Shown one piece after another: positions 35,232 to 47,049 of a DNA stretch of 64,000 nt (position 1 is its first letter; each line of letters begins with the position of its first letter). The notes beneath the pieces are model-generated. The model made no database searches, was not told where the DNA came from, and was given only the letters and a program-made list of their open reading frames with translations. A program made the translations under genes and the position numbers. Location: contig OY540817.1 of the NCBI GenBank assembly GCA_961205875.1, positions 930,001-994,000 on the forward strand, given 5' to 3'. The stretch comes from Sialis fuliginosa. Taxonomy: Eukaryota > Arthropoda > Insecta > Megaloptera > Sialidae.

Positions 35232-36466
35232 CCCGGGAAAAAATTTCAGATCTGAAGTGATCTCGGTTGATCTTCATTTTGGAACAAATCAGATCTTTTT
35301 AGATCTTTGTAGGTCTTTGCAGATAGTTGTAGGTCTTTGTAGATCTTTGTAGATCGTGATCTTTGCAGATCGTTGTAGGTCTTTGCAGATAGTTTTAGAT
35401 ATTTGCAGATCGTTATAGATCTTTGTAGATCGTGATCTTAATAGATCGTTGTAGATCTTTGCAGATAGTTGTAGGTCGTTGCAGATCTTTGTAGATCGCT
35501 ATTGATCTTTGTAGATCGTGATCTTTATAGATCGTTGTAGATCTTTGCAGATCGTTGTAAATCTTTACAGATCATTGTTGATCTTTGTAGATCGTTGTAC
35601 ATACATGCAGATCGTCGTAGATCGTGAGATTGAAACGTATTGTTTGTATTTTAATCAATTTAAAAAAAAAATGTGTATTTGTTATTTTAACAATACGGGC
35701 CTTAAATATCAGTTAATATGTGTCTGGACTTTTTTTCTTCATTTTATTAAATTTAATAATAATATCATATGTTTCTATGCTGTATTAACAGTAAATATTG
35801 AATTTTTCTCTGTTTCGCTACTTATGTTATTCATTATAGAAAATCGTAAATATCTCGACTCCTGTGCTAGATAGAGGGTTGTTTTGCCCCCCATACCTCT
35901 AGTATCCCGAAGTATTTTTCCCGCTGGATCGAATGAGACCAATTACAACCTTTCATCTGTAACAGGGGGTGAGTTGTGAATTTATTTATTAATTTAATAC
36001 ACGGGTCTCAAATATCATTCAGTACCGTTTCTGTACAATTTTTTTAAATTGATTAAATTATAAACAAGGTTTCTATATAGTATATGTGTATTTGTTATTT
36101 AAGGTAGACAAAAGTTTTTTTATGAATAAGTACATATTATTATGTATGTATAATATATAAATATCGCAACATAGCTCTCGCCAACACAGTATTTTCACTT
36201 TCATTCGTATATAAGCCAAGTCGGATCAGTTAGTAATAAGGTAATACAATACATATATGGTGGTTCTCTTCTCCAGGATTGCTCTTCGAACCCAGTTACT
36301 GCGGGAAGTCAAGCTGTGTGTGTGTACAAAAACATAATCAAATCCTCGATCTACCTACGCAGATCTGTGTTGATCTGCGTTGATATGTTCCAAAATGGAG
36401 ATCAAAACAGATCTGTAAAAATGCAGATCTGATTTGATCACTTTAGATCTGAAATTTTTTCCCGGG
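35232..36466. mobile_element. CCCGGG-ended element, 1235 bp, TA duplication
   Basis: Terminal repeats are CCCGGGAAAAAATTTCAGAT (inverted at the right end), with TA on both sides. The uninterrupted site is at 30940-30950 in inverse. The left third is the agatc array. A 118-codon open frame (35518-35874) starts inside the array and shows no known motif. The TA target hints at a Tc1/mariner-type transposase acting in trans. Confidence 0.75.
35280..35640 (+). repeat. Short-period agatc(tttg/gttg)tag array
   Basis: About 20 units of 15-20 bp, AGATCTTTGTAGATCGTTGT-like, are repeated with variations over ~360 bp. AGATC (or its palindrome GATC) recurs roughly every 9 bases. The right end of the element (36340-36450) has a few more AGATCTG motifs. 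No spacers of uniform length, so it is not a CRISPR array. Confidence 0.8.
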
Positions 36467-36530
36467 TACTTTATTACCAATTTTGAATTTATTTTACTAA
36501 AGATATATTATCTACTATACAGGATGAGTC

Positions 36531-37014
36531 ATATCAGGTGGAACAAACTTGAACCGTGGATTGAGAAAAATATTTTAAGCAAAAAACATTATATAAACAT
36601 GTGTCCGGAAATTTGTCATGAGGAGGCTACAGCCCTCCAAAAATTTTATTCAAAATTAGTTTTTATTTAATATCTGGAGAACCCATTATGCTAAAGTTAT
36701 GAATTTTGATATGAGGTTTAGTATTAATAAGTGTTATTGATTTCCAGTATTAACCAATTATAATTTAGACCAGGGCTGTATGGGGCCAGTAGGCCCATCG
36801 ATTTTTATCTATTATTTTTTTGTTCTTTAATTTTTTCCTGTGTTAGACATTTGAATAAGATTGTATGACACAAAATACACAAAAATATACTTTGCTTATT
36901 TATCATAGGATAAACCGTTTACGAGAAATATGGATGCAAAAGAAAGGATGCTGAATTTTACTTAATACGGATGCTTCAAATTACAAAAAATATTTTTATA
37001 TTCTTGTTCTATAA
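36531..37014. other. No gene seen
   Basis: AT-rich sequence between the CTAGTTC repeat and R1. It begins with a GGATGAGTCATATCAGG fragment of the type repeated in arthropod MITEs. No further structure is recognised. Confidence 0.4.
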
Positions 37015-37344
37015 TAAAAATATCGGTATGGAGAACCATACATGACTTCCATGTTCTTTCTATCTTTTTAAATAATTTTTAAATATACATTTTTTAAAAT
37101 ATCTTATTTATATAACCTACTACTATGAATAGATATACATATCGTAATACATTTAAAAAACATATATACTTACGACGGTTACAGCTCTTTTTGCCATTTG
37201 TATATAAATATTAGTTTTCTAATGTCAAAAATAGAATTCACATTCGTAGAAAAACTAATTTGACAATTTGAATTTAGTTGCATTTGTTTCCAAGGCAACA
37301 TGAATTAATGACATATTAGTATTTCAAATTCAAATTTTAAGTGT

Positions 37345-38636
37345 TAGCCCAATCATTTTAGATTTTTTCACGAAAAAAACTGCCTAGTCGAAACTTTTGA
37401 CGCAGTTGTGTGTCCTCGGCGGAGTAGATGATGAAATCACATTCTTGCCCATAAATTAGTTACCGAAAGTGTCCGCCATCTTGGATTTTGTGTTTTTGTC
37501 GATTTGAACGCGTATTTTGCATTTTTCGATAAAAAGGTTATTAACAATTTTATAGAGAATTTAATTCTTTACAATCTTTATAGAGTCAATATTGTTGAAA
37601 AAATATTATTTATTGCTAATAATAAGCAAAACTGTTAAAAATTAGAAGAGTGGCGCAGTTTTTTCAACTTTTATACCATTTTTATTGAAAATAAGTGGCA
37701 CATTTAAATGACAAAGTTGTAAAGGACTCAATTCCCAACCGCTTTTGTACAAACAAGTTTTTCGTATGACGTGTAAATGACGGTCGAGAACGCGCTCAAC
37801 ATAGCTACGATTTGAATCTGAATATGGATTATTTTTCAGAAAAAAAATAATAATTTGGCAACACTGTCACTGAATCAAAAAATTAATAGACGTTAATGTA
37901 GAGGTTAAAAAATGACATGGAAAGACTTAAAACATTATAGGGTGTTCCATTTAAAATTTTGTTTGTTTTTGTTATAGAACAAAAATGGAACACCCTATAT
38001 TGTTGAAAATAATTTTACGACGTTGATCTTTTCGAACCAATAATATTATGTACCAAACTTTTTTTTCTATCTCCTACGGGAAGTGCGCTAAGAAAGCCGG
38101 ACACACTATTGAACTATTGTGTATTGAACTGTATTGTTTTCAACAGCGCGATTTTCCCCATACCGCTGTGTTGAGCGCGTTCTCGGCCGTCATCTACACG
38201 TCGTACGAAAAACTTGTTTGTACAAAAGCTGTTGGGAATTGAGTCCTCTACAACTTTGTCATTTAAATGTGCCACTTATTTTCAATAAAAATGGTATAAA
38301 AGTTGAAAAAACTGCGCCACTCTTCCAATTTTTAACAGTTTTTGCTTATTATTAGCAATAAATAATGTTTTTTCAACAATATTGAGTCTATAAAGATTGT
38401 AGAGAATTAAATTCTCTATAAAATTGTTACTAACCTTTTTATCGAGAAATGTAAAATACGCGTTCAAATCGACAAAAACACAAAATCCAAGATGGCGGAC
38501 ACTTCCGGTAACTAATTTATGGGCAAGAATGTGATTTCATCATCTACTCCGCCGGGGACACACAACTGCGTCAAAAGTTTCGACTAGGCAGTTTTTTTGC
38601 ATCTTACATCGAATTTGATCTAAAATGATCGGGCTA
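37345..38636. mobile_element. TAGCCC foldback, 1292 bp, 3-bp duplication TGT
   Basis: The termini are TAGCCCAATCATTTTAGAT and TAGCCCGATCATTTTAGAT (inverse), flanked by TGT (37342-37344 and 38637-38639). R1 copy a has a single TGT there. Arms of ~580 bp surround a centre near 37940-38040 holding a TAGGGTGTTCCATTT..AATGGAACACCCTAT inverted motif. Termini resemble those of 23124-25320. No coding frame is accepted. Confidence 0.85.
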
Positions 38637-38655
38637 TGTGTTTTTCACCCTTTTA

Positions 38656-40287
38656 TAGCCCAGTCAAGGAAGCAGTGAAAAGTGAGAAAAAGGGAAATTT
38701 AGAGGGCAAGCAATTTTATGATTGATTCTTATAGATTTTGAACCGGAGAATTCGAAAAAAATAACCCGGACAAGAGAAAAGTGGTGCAACACCTTTAAAA
38801 ATGGGGTTTAAGGGTGAAAACCCCATTTCCAACCGTTTTTTCAATTTATCACAAAATCTAAAGCGACGATGGTATATTTTGATGGTTGATATATGTTCAG
38901 GACACGAATCGATTGTGATCACATATACTAAATTTGACCAAAAATTACCTCTTTCAGAGGGCTTAAAAGACAGAAAAATGCATATTTTCGGGGAAATAGT
39001 TTAAAAGTTAATACCTTTTGTTAACATCATCCAAATGACTCGTAATTAGCGTCAAATTTTTCCTGAAGTTCCAAAGAATAATGACCAACCATAATTTAAA
39101 AAAATATTAATCGTTTAACCAATAAAAATTGCCAATGTTTAAGGGTAAGTAACGTAATTTTTTGAAAAACTACATTTTTACTAAAATTTAAATAAAAACA
39201 CCAGAGTTAAATATTTTTTAGTGAAACGAATTGATTCTTATAGATTTTGAACCGAAGAATTCGAAAAAAATAACCGGGACGAGCAGAAAGTGGTGCAACA
39301 CCCTTAAAATGGGGTTTAAAGGTGAAAAGCCCATTTCCAACCGTTTTTACAAATTATCACAAAATCTAAAGCAACGATGGTATATTTTATGATTGATATA
39401 TGTTCAGGACACTTAGACGAATCGATTGTGACCACATATACTAAATTTGGCCAAACATTACGTCTTTTAAAGGGCTTAAAAGACGTAAAAATGCATCTTT
39501 TCGGGAAAAATAGTTTAAAAATTAATAACTTTTGTTAAAATCATCGAAATGACTCGTAACTAGGCTCAAATTATTCCTGAAGTTCCAAAGAATAATGGTC
39601 AATCAAAATTTAAAAAAATATTAGTAGTTTAACTAATGAAAATCGCTAATGTTTAAGGGTAAGTGCATTTTTACGTCTTTTATGCCCTTTGGAAGAGGTA
39701 ATAGAAGGTATCTACCTTGGTTTCACTAAAAAATATTCAACCCTGATGTTTTTATTTAAATTTTAGTAAAAAGATAGTTTTTCAAAAATTTACGTTACTT
39801 ACCGATAAACATTAGCGATTTTTATTGGTTAAACTATTAATATTTTTTTAAATTATGGTTCATTATTATTCTTTGGAACATCAGGAACAATTTGAGCCTA
39901 GTTACGAGTCATTTGGATGATTTAAGCAAAAGTTATTAATTTTTAAACTATTTTCCCCGAAAGATGCATTTTTAAGTCTTTTAAGCCCTCTGGAAGAGAT
40001 AATTTTTGGTCAAATTTAGTATATGTGATCACAATCAATTCGTCTGAGTGTCCTGAACATATATCAACCATAAAAATATACCATCACCGCTTTAGATTTT
40101 GTGATAAATTGAAAAAACGGTTGGAAATGGGGTTTTCACCTTTAAACCCCATTTTTAAGGGTGTTGCACCACTTTTCGCTTGTCCGGGTTATTTTTTTCG
40201 AATTCTCCGGTTCAAAATCTATAAGAATCAATCATAAAATTGCTTGCCCTCTTAATTTCCTGTCAAAATGCTTCCTTTACTGGACTA
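38656..40287. mobile_element. TAGYCCAGT foldback, 1632 bp, 3-bp duplication TTA
   Basis: The termini are TAGCCCAGTCAAGGAAGCA and the inverse of TAGTCCAGTAAAGGAAGCA, flanked by TTA (38653-38655, 40288-40290). The interior has three ~500 bp copies of one sequence, two direct (from ~38715 and ~39225) and one inverted (~39730-40240). It inserted only 19 bp from the previous foldback. Similar short open frames in the copies follow from the duplication. Confidence 0.85.
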
Positions 40288-41177
40288 TTAATGGCTGTTT
40301 GGGCACGTACAAATAATAAATGTCCCTTAGATTCAATTGAACTGCAAATGTACCAAATATTATCAAAATTAGTGAAATAATATTCGCAATATTCACTTTT
40401 TAGACGAAAAAAGTTGCAAAATTTCGAATATTTCCAAAACCCCTAATCCGATTAGCACCAAAATCAATAGGTCTGGAGTACTCACTGAGACAAACATTTT
40501 TCCCAAAAATAATTCAGATTGGTGTATTTTTACAGTAGTATCGTGAACGAAAGAAAATTCTACATCCGCACAGACACACAGACACACGCACAGACGCCAT
40601 GCGGAAATTAACTTTTCTTTAAGTTTTGAAGTTAGTACAATCAGAATTTGTCATTTTCTCGGACACGATTTTTCGATGGTATTACAATACTTCCATTTCT
40701 TTCAGAACATGGAAGTAATATAAAAATGTATACAAGTTTATAATTTATTGTAATAATATAAAAATTTAAAATATCGCCAATTTATATTAATTGCCAGCTG
40801 TTTGGAGCGATGGATACAAAACAGAAATAAAATAAAAAAACACGTAAATTAAGAAATTTTTAATAATATAAATTTTAAAAAGTTCGCCCCGCCCACTTTA
40901 TGTATTTATGTTATCTATGACTACACTGTTATTTTCTCAGATTCATTAGAATTAGTTATCGTAAACTGCAGTTCAACCGAAGATAAATTAAAAATAAATA
41001 TTATGGAAGTGCTTATAAGCTGCTATATATGAGAACATTATAAGAAGTGAACCTATGGACAATACGGGAGGTAAAACAAATGATAGGGGACAATATGGAA
41101 AGGATTACTATAACTTCAAGTATGAACAAATTAATTTCTTTGAATTTTTCAATGAGATAGCAATCTGTTGTACTTAC

Positions 41178-41360
41178 AGCTTTTGGTACGAATGAGGGAT
41201 TAACATCATTGTCTTCGAAGTCTTTGTCCATGGCAGCCTCGTCTAGTTTGTTTCTTCTATTTATAACGTAATGAATTTGAATAAAACCCAGTGTAAAAAT
41301 TAACAAAATTAATTTATTATAAGTAGGATTATTAAAATACAAAATTACCTTTATTACATA
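41178..41360 (-). CDS. Exon-like frame with a hydrophobic segment, gene unknown
   Basis: An open minus-strand frame of about 60 codons runs into a GCT|GTAAGT donor. It contains NKLILLIFTLGFIQIHYVI, long enough for one membrane span or signal anchor, followed by a charged tail (NRRNKLDEAAMDKDFEDNDV). No ATG is seen in the frame; the upstream exon is not found. The copy at 2548-2730 has a stop in the tail. It could be a captured exon of a type II membrane protein. No function is claimed. Confidence 0.3.
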
Positions 41361-41872
41361 GAAGTATTATACAATCATAGTTGATCTTAACGTAATCCAA
41401 AAACAACAACAAAAACGAACCGTGCACAATCGTAACAAATGTAAACACAAAATAAAATAAAAAATGTGAAATAAATAATGTAATATCAAAAACACTATTT
41501 TAAAAACTAAATAGACGAATTATAGCGTATCACTGATGATTTTAGTATTGAAGTACACCGAAATAATTATATGAATGTATAAATGTTAATAAATATAGCG
41601 AGAGAACGCACAATCAAGAATTTACAATATAACACTAGGAATTACGCAAATTTAAAACTCAATCACTGGAAGGATAGGTTAAAAGGAACTCCCGTTCAGT
41701 TATTATTGACTTGATTTCAAGAACTCCGTAAACTATATGTTATCTTGCTTCGGAAGCCAAAATTATACTGTTGTCAGTTGCTTACGTTTTCAAAAAATTG
41801 TTCAATTCCCCCCTCTACGGGGTTACGTGCGTATTTATTGTATGCGGAATTTCTAGTTAGATAATATCGTTA

Positions 41873-43834
41873 TACATTGATATATTCCAGATGAAAGTCA
41901 ATGAACTCATTAACACGTTTTCTCGTTTTCCGCATGAGAGTTGTTTTAGTTTTATTGAATACTCCCTCGCTCGATGCAGAAGTTGCAGGAACTCGACCAT
42001 ACCCAAAGACAGGGAAAAGCTTCAAATCTTGCAACACTTTTTTGATCAAATGCAAACAATAGAGACCGTTGACGTTACGCCCAGTTTCTTCGGTGGCGAG
42101 TTTCTTGGCCTCCTCTTTTACTAATATACCATACTCGTACCAAGTTCCGGACTGTTTCTCATAAACATTTTCTTCGTTTGGAACTTCCAAATCTCCATTG
42201 ATAGTTTCGTCTTCAATGCTCTCATCAGGAGCGCTATCGTTTAACTGTTCACTTCCTTCAACCTCAGTAAACGACAATGGATTTCCTACAAATATATACA
42301 TTCAGCTTCAGCAAGTGAGTATTTCCAAAAATCTAATCTTGTTTCCATGTATTTATTTGGTATACAAAATATTACAGGGATGGGCATATTTTTATCATTT
42401 CGTTAGTCGTTAAAATATTAACGAACCAAAGTAACGAATTGTTAGAATAACAGGAAAAGTAACGACTAATTACCATATCGTTATATCAAGGGATGAATGT
42501 TTCGCCACTTTGTTTTCAACAATGCGCGCGATAATTAAAATTTCTATACGATGTTTCGAGAACTAAACGCCCCCACTCCCTGTTACACTTAGTCTCAAAT
42601 TGCTGACATTACTCCCCCCCCCACCTCCTCAAGATGCTTTACGTAAAATGGTAACGGCCCTTTATATCAGAATCTACAGATTACGTCTAGATTATAAATA
42701 CTTTTTTAATATATTGAACCTTTGATAAATCCATCTAGCATTTCTTTGTGTTTTTCACATGAACTGCTTTCATTGTTTGAAAGGAATCCTGCCGTTGGAC
42801 TCGCTGCAACAATAAACAAGCTCCGCAGGATTTGTTTAGCTACTTCTTCATCTTAGCACACGATGAGTTGTCCAATAACAGCGAGCCAAAAAACCTTTTT
42901 AAGAAGGTCTTCTCTTTTTCTCCCAAACAATTTGTTATAAGTATTTATGAAGTGCGCCACATCCAATCTTATATAACATTATGGCATTCCATCTTCTGTC
43001 AAAGAGTCCGCATATTCGCCTAGGTAACAAAATACGTTTACAAAATACACATTATGACACAGTTTTTCAAAATATTTAAAATTAACACAATATAGATTTT
43101 ACCAATGTCTTTGTAAGACGTAAATATTCTCGTTACTCCATTCAACAACGCTCTGGAAGCGTCGACGACAACTTCATTTGAGCCACTTCTAATCCACATT
43201 TCCAGAAAATATTGAATATCGTTAGTATGTATATGTACGATGGCAGCATTTGTCCAATTGAAAATTGTTTGACGCAATGGACCACAATTTGATACAAAAA
43301 AATGTGTTTCGAGTTTAAGTCATGAAAAAGTCCGCCAGTTGCATCGATCATGACTTTATTCATTCCAGCGTGGAAACATTTCCGAAACATATGTATTTGT
43401 GAATTTGTCCAATAATGGACACAAAAAGGATCGTACCAAATGCTTTGAATGGAGTTAAGATGTTTTTCTCGTTTCATGATTGCGATTGCTTTGATAGGGT
43501 CCGGATCTAAGTACATTACATTCTTTTGCTCACTTTTCAGTACGTGCAAAACATTTGCTGAAGGCAAAATCGCAGGTTCGGGATCTTTTTGATCCATTGT
43601 TTCGTTTGCTTTCTTTGCTCTATAAAGTTCAACATGAACATGCTCCAATTCTTGCCAAATCATTTTCCTTTCCGCTTGTCGTACGTAATTTTTTTTACAA
43701 TTCGCTTTGCAAAACCTGAGATTGTTTTCCATAGTAAACTGCCAGTCGATTGTGATATTATCAATATCATTGCTACTGACGATATCATTCAATTTGCGTC
43801 CACATCGAGTGTATCCTATGACAGTTAAAAACAA
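41873..43834 (-). pseudogene. MULE-like transposase, element B (diverged relative of A, broken)
   Basis: Three exon-like blocks correspond to the core of element A: 43834-43103 (YLDPDPIKAIAIM, VHYWTNSQIH, first Asp in VMIDATGG, QFSIGQMLP, second Asp in VVVDASRALLNG), 43019 to ~42720 (EYADSL, RLDVAHFIN), and 42285-41870 (FPVFGYGRVPATSASSEGVFNKTK, then a stop). Donor GTAAAAT and acceptors CCTAG and TTTGTAG border them. A frameshift lies near 43240 and at least two stops lie in the middle block. No zinc-binding or protease exons follow; the gene ends or is truncated at 41870. Identity to A is clearly partial, so these are separate lineages of one superfamily. Confidence 0.6.
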
Positions 43835-43839
43835 TATCG

Positions 43840-44520
43840 ATAATGATTCGTACTTAAACCAAATTTGAAACTCATTTGTGATTCGGATATTGGTTACCGT
43901 GCATAATAAAACCTTTAAACGGTTTTCTGAAAATTCTCGTTTTTTCTATTAGTTAATAACGATTAAAATTTTGAATAATATTTCACTGGAAAATGAGTAA
44001 CTTATTATGCTTCCATAGCAAATTATTGAAAATTTGCCAAGGAGTTCAACGATTCAACAAAGAAGATACGAGAAGCTTTGTGATCGTTTCAGATTGAGAC
44101 AAAAAAAATGTTCTCCGATTTCAAAATTTTAAATTGATTTATCCGTTTCACGACAAGGTAAACACTTTTCGTTCCGTGTCTCTCTGTCTGTCCGTCCGTC
44201 TGTCCCCTGAATCCTTGTCACACGTATAACTAATGAACCACTGAACCGATATTATTGAAACTTGGTCGGATGGTTCGGTCTGGCTTGAGGACGGTCCCAT
44301 TTCAAAATCGTATGTAAGGGGGAGGAGTGACACCCCAAAATATTTATTTTTTCAAGATAACTCAAGAACGACACATGTTACGTGAAAATTTTATAGAATA
44401 TTTTTTGTAGAGCATTAAATTTCCTATAAAATGGGTCTACAACGTTTGTTGTAAAATATTCCCTTACAAAGATTTATTTCAATTTATTTTAAAAATTCGT
44501 GTTTTGTTTTTCTAAATTGA
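43840..44520. repeat. Gene-free repeat debris
   Basis: A CTGTCTGTCCGTCCGTCTG stretch at 44185-44206 and the following 300 bp are of the retroelement 3'-debris type. 44330-44530 resembles 5090-5310 (CACCCCAAAATATT.., ACATGTTACGTGAAAATTTTAT). No gene is seen. Confidence 0.45.
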
Positions 44521-45506
44521 TGAGTGTATTCGGGAACTATCGTTTTTGCTTATTTGAAGTTGGCAAAACGTAAATTGGACGGGCTCGTGTTCGGACTTGA
44601 AAACGCTCGTTTTGTAATTCAAAACAAAAGAGCAGTGATCTGATAAAACACTGTCAAAATAATTATTAAACTAATACGTGTGTACAAGTTTATAGCACTT
44701 GGACATTTTAGTACTGTCAGTAAGTGAAAATCACTCAGCCTTATATATTCATTAATTTGCAGAAGTTTGAAAATAAAAAAATTATAAAAGATGTAAGTAA
44801 AATTCTTAGATTAGGAAAGACTATGGATACATAACAACCAATGCTAGTCTGTATATAAAAGTGTTACCAAAATTTGTCGACGGCCATCTTTTTTTAACTG
44901 TCAAAATTGCATATTACCCCAGAGGCGTCAGTTGAAAATTTATAATATGCAAATATGCTTTAAATTACAATTGAATTTAGTATGTATGAGAGATGATAGT
45001 TCCAAATAGACGTTTCTCTGTTAATCAATTATCACTGAAATAATTTTTAGGACAATATAAAACATTTATTATTAATTAATTTCATAATTCAAAAGAATTG
45101 ATATTTATTTTAAAATCTGAATGATACGCCAATGATTCGTGGAGCGATTTTTCATGGTGCGATATGGTAACAATGCTAGGTAATGTGTTATTTGTCCTTT
45201 ATCTTTCCTTGTCTAAGGTAAAATTAATAATTTTAACCTGAAATATTTTTTCATAAATAATTTTTTTCTAGAAAAACGATGATAAATTAAAGTATGGCAA
45301 TAGAAGAAATAATTCAATCAATTGGGTACGCTGTTGAAGATTTCCTTGTTCTAGTTACAATATGTAATTAACCAAAAATTTTAATTCATATAATAAATAA
45401 AGATTAATTTTTTTTTCAAATTGCAGCTTGTTTACAATGATAAATTGGAGATTTTACGTTTTGCCAACTTCAAATAAGTAAAAATGATAGTTCCCGAATA
45501 CACTCA
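44521..45506. mobile_element. Inverted-repeat element TGAGTGTATTCGGGAAC, 986 bp
   Basis: The termini TGAGTGTATTCGGGAACTA (left) and its inverse (right) extend about 50 bp with few mismatches, including TTTGAAGTTGGCAAAACGT. The target duplication is not clean (AAATTGA / TTTGCTT). No convincing coding frame is inside. Superfamily unknown. Confidence 0.65.
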
Positions 45507-45827
45507 TTTGCTTTAAGATTTTTTAAATAACTACTCATTGATTTTTTATAAAATCACACTTAAATTCAATCTTCTGCCTACCTACCCTATAATGTATTTG
45601 TGTTTTTCAACATACGGTACCGTTGTATACAGTGTTTATTACCCATTTTGTAAATTTCACAATTTTATATTTACGTATTTTCTTTGAATTAATTAATTAA
45701 TTGTCAATACAGCTTGCCATGGAGCGAACCCGTTGAAAATAGAAAACAAAAATTTAAAAACTGCCAGAAGTAATTATTCCTATAAAATAATTACGTATTC
45801 ATTTATTACTCTGATTTAAGTAGTTAA

Positions 45828-47049
45828 GTGTATATAATAATCCAACCCCAATCTTTAATGGAGTTAAAGGACAACTGCGCTGTTTGTCGAGTGTCAATGT
45901 TAAGAAATCCAGTGCTAATGCTACTACCATGCAAACATCTACTGCACGTAAAGTGTGCTCAACGTATAAATGATGAACTGGATGCTACTTGTCCAATTTG
46001 CAGAACTGCTCTGACTATAGAAAGAAAAGAGTACAAGAAGCATACAGAAAAAGACCGCGAAAGAATAGTTGCTTGTGCCAATAGAGGTGATGACTGGGTT
46101 GTTTTAGCCGAGACGTTAGCTATCTAGTACAAGACTGCATTTCACTGGATCCGATCTGGGCGATACAAAATGTTACAAAAAAAGTGGCAAAAAACAAAAA
46201 ATGTTACCTGAAGTACAAATTAACACGATGGTTGCATGGATAGAAGAAGATTTCAGTTACACACTAAAACAATTAAAAGAAAAAAACTTCCACATTTTCC
46301 ATACAATTGTATCTGTGTCAACCATAGGAAATTACCTAGAAAGCAGGCTGTTTACAATGAAGAAAGTGCACAATGAAATGAACCCATTATCATAAAAACT
46401 GAACAAAACAAAAGAAAACGAGCAGAATATGTGCAGATTTTGAATCAGTGTATATAACAGGGTAAACAAATTGTTTGGATGGACGAAACAAATTATAACT
46501 TGTTTTTCCGTCGAACGAGGGGCCGTGCCTATTCTGGTGTTAGAGCAGTCCAACAACTCCCAGCAGCATGCGGCCCTAATGTTCACCTAATAGGCACAAT
46601 TTCTGCTACAGGCGTTGTAGCTATTGAAAGAAGGAGAGGATCGTATACATGGCAGTTGGCAAATAGTTGGGTAACAACGATACTGCAACAATGGCAAGAT
46701 ATGGGGAACCAAATGGCAGATTTGGTTATTGTTGCAGATAACGCGCCCTGTCATGGAAATAGTCTTGAATGACACAACTGCAACATTGTCGCGTCTAGGG
46801 CCCTACTCTCCGATGTTAAATCCCAAAGAGACTATTTGGTCAAAAGTGAAGACTTACACCAAAATGAATCTACGAGTGCCAACTGTACAAACTCCAGGTC
46901 TTATGGCACAAAGATTGGTATATTTAGAAGAAATCATCGACCAAGCAAAGGACAATATAGTCGGATGTGATTGTGCCCGTGCAGTACAACATACTACGAC
47001 ATATCATCCTACTGCTTTGACAATGGGGGATATGCCAGTTGGGCGTTAA
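45828..47049 (+). pseudogene. RING-H2 / IS630-Tc1-like transposase fusion, broken
   Basis: Residues 18-60 form a canonical RING-H2: CAVC, 14 residues, CKHLLHVKC, then CPIC. The same frame continues without a stop into GDDWVVLAETLAI, the start of the helix-turn-helix region of an IS630/Tc1-type transposase. A TAG at 46125-46127 replaces one codon, and the homology resumes at once (YKTAFHWIRSGRY). Frameshifts near 46200 and stops near 46393 follow. Catalytic motifs remain readable: first Asp in WMDETN (46479), second Asp in VADNAPCH (46735), Glu in LNPKETIWSKVK (46827). The D-E spacing is shortened by a deletion near 46770. Terminal repeats were not found. An N-terminal RING is unusual for this superfamily as I know it. 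Confidence 0.7.

Larger units (their letters stand above)
35088..36530. repeat. CTAGTTC repeat copy hosting the agatc element
   Basis: 35088-35231 and 36467-36530 together are the inverse of about 30740-31110. They are separated only by the insertion at 35232-36466. The uninterrupted copy reads GCAATACTTTATT with a single TA, proving the insertion. Confidence 0.7.
37015..41571. repeat. R1 plus flank, duplicated from 1-2945, with two foldbacks inside
   Basis: 37015-37344, 38637-38655 and 40288-40716 together equal one R1 copy, and 40717-41571 equals 2077-2945. The two gaps are exactly the elements at 37345-38636 and 38656-40287. This copy lacks both the solo LTR at 303 and the MITE at 1146, so all four insertions postdate R1 spread. 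Confidence 0.85.

Noticed and set aside
35280-35640. CRISPR-like short repeats
   Set aside because: Units vary in length and sequence, there are no unique spacers of constant size and no cas genes; the context is a eukaryotic transposon.
38716-38922. 68-70 codon frame (also at 40025-40237) as a conserved small protein
   Set aside because: The two copies are inverted arms of one foldback, so similarity is structural.
42720-42840. hAT dimerisation-domain remnant (AASPTAGFLS)
   Set aside because: The frame continues directly from the MULE-like middle exon of element B, which explains it better.
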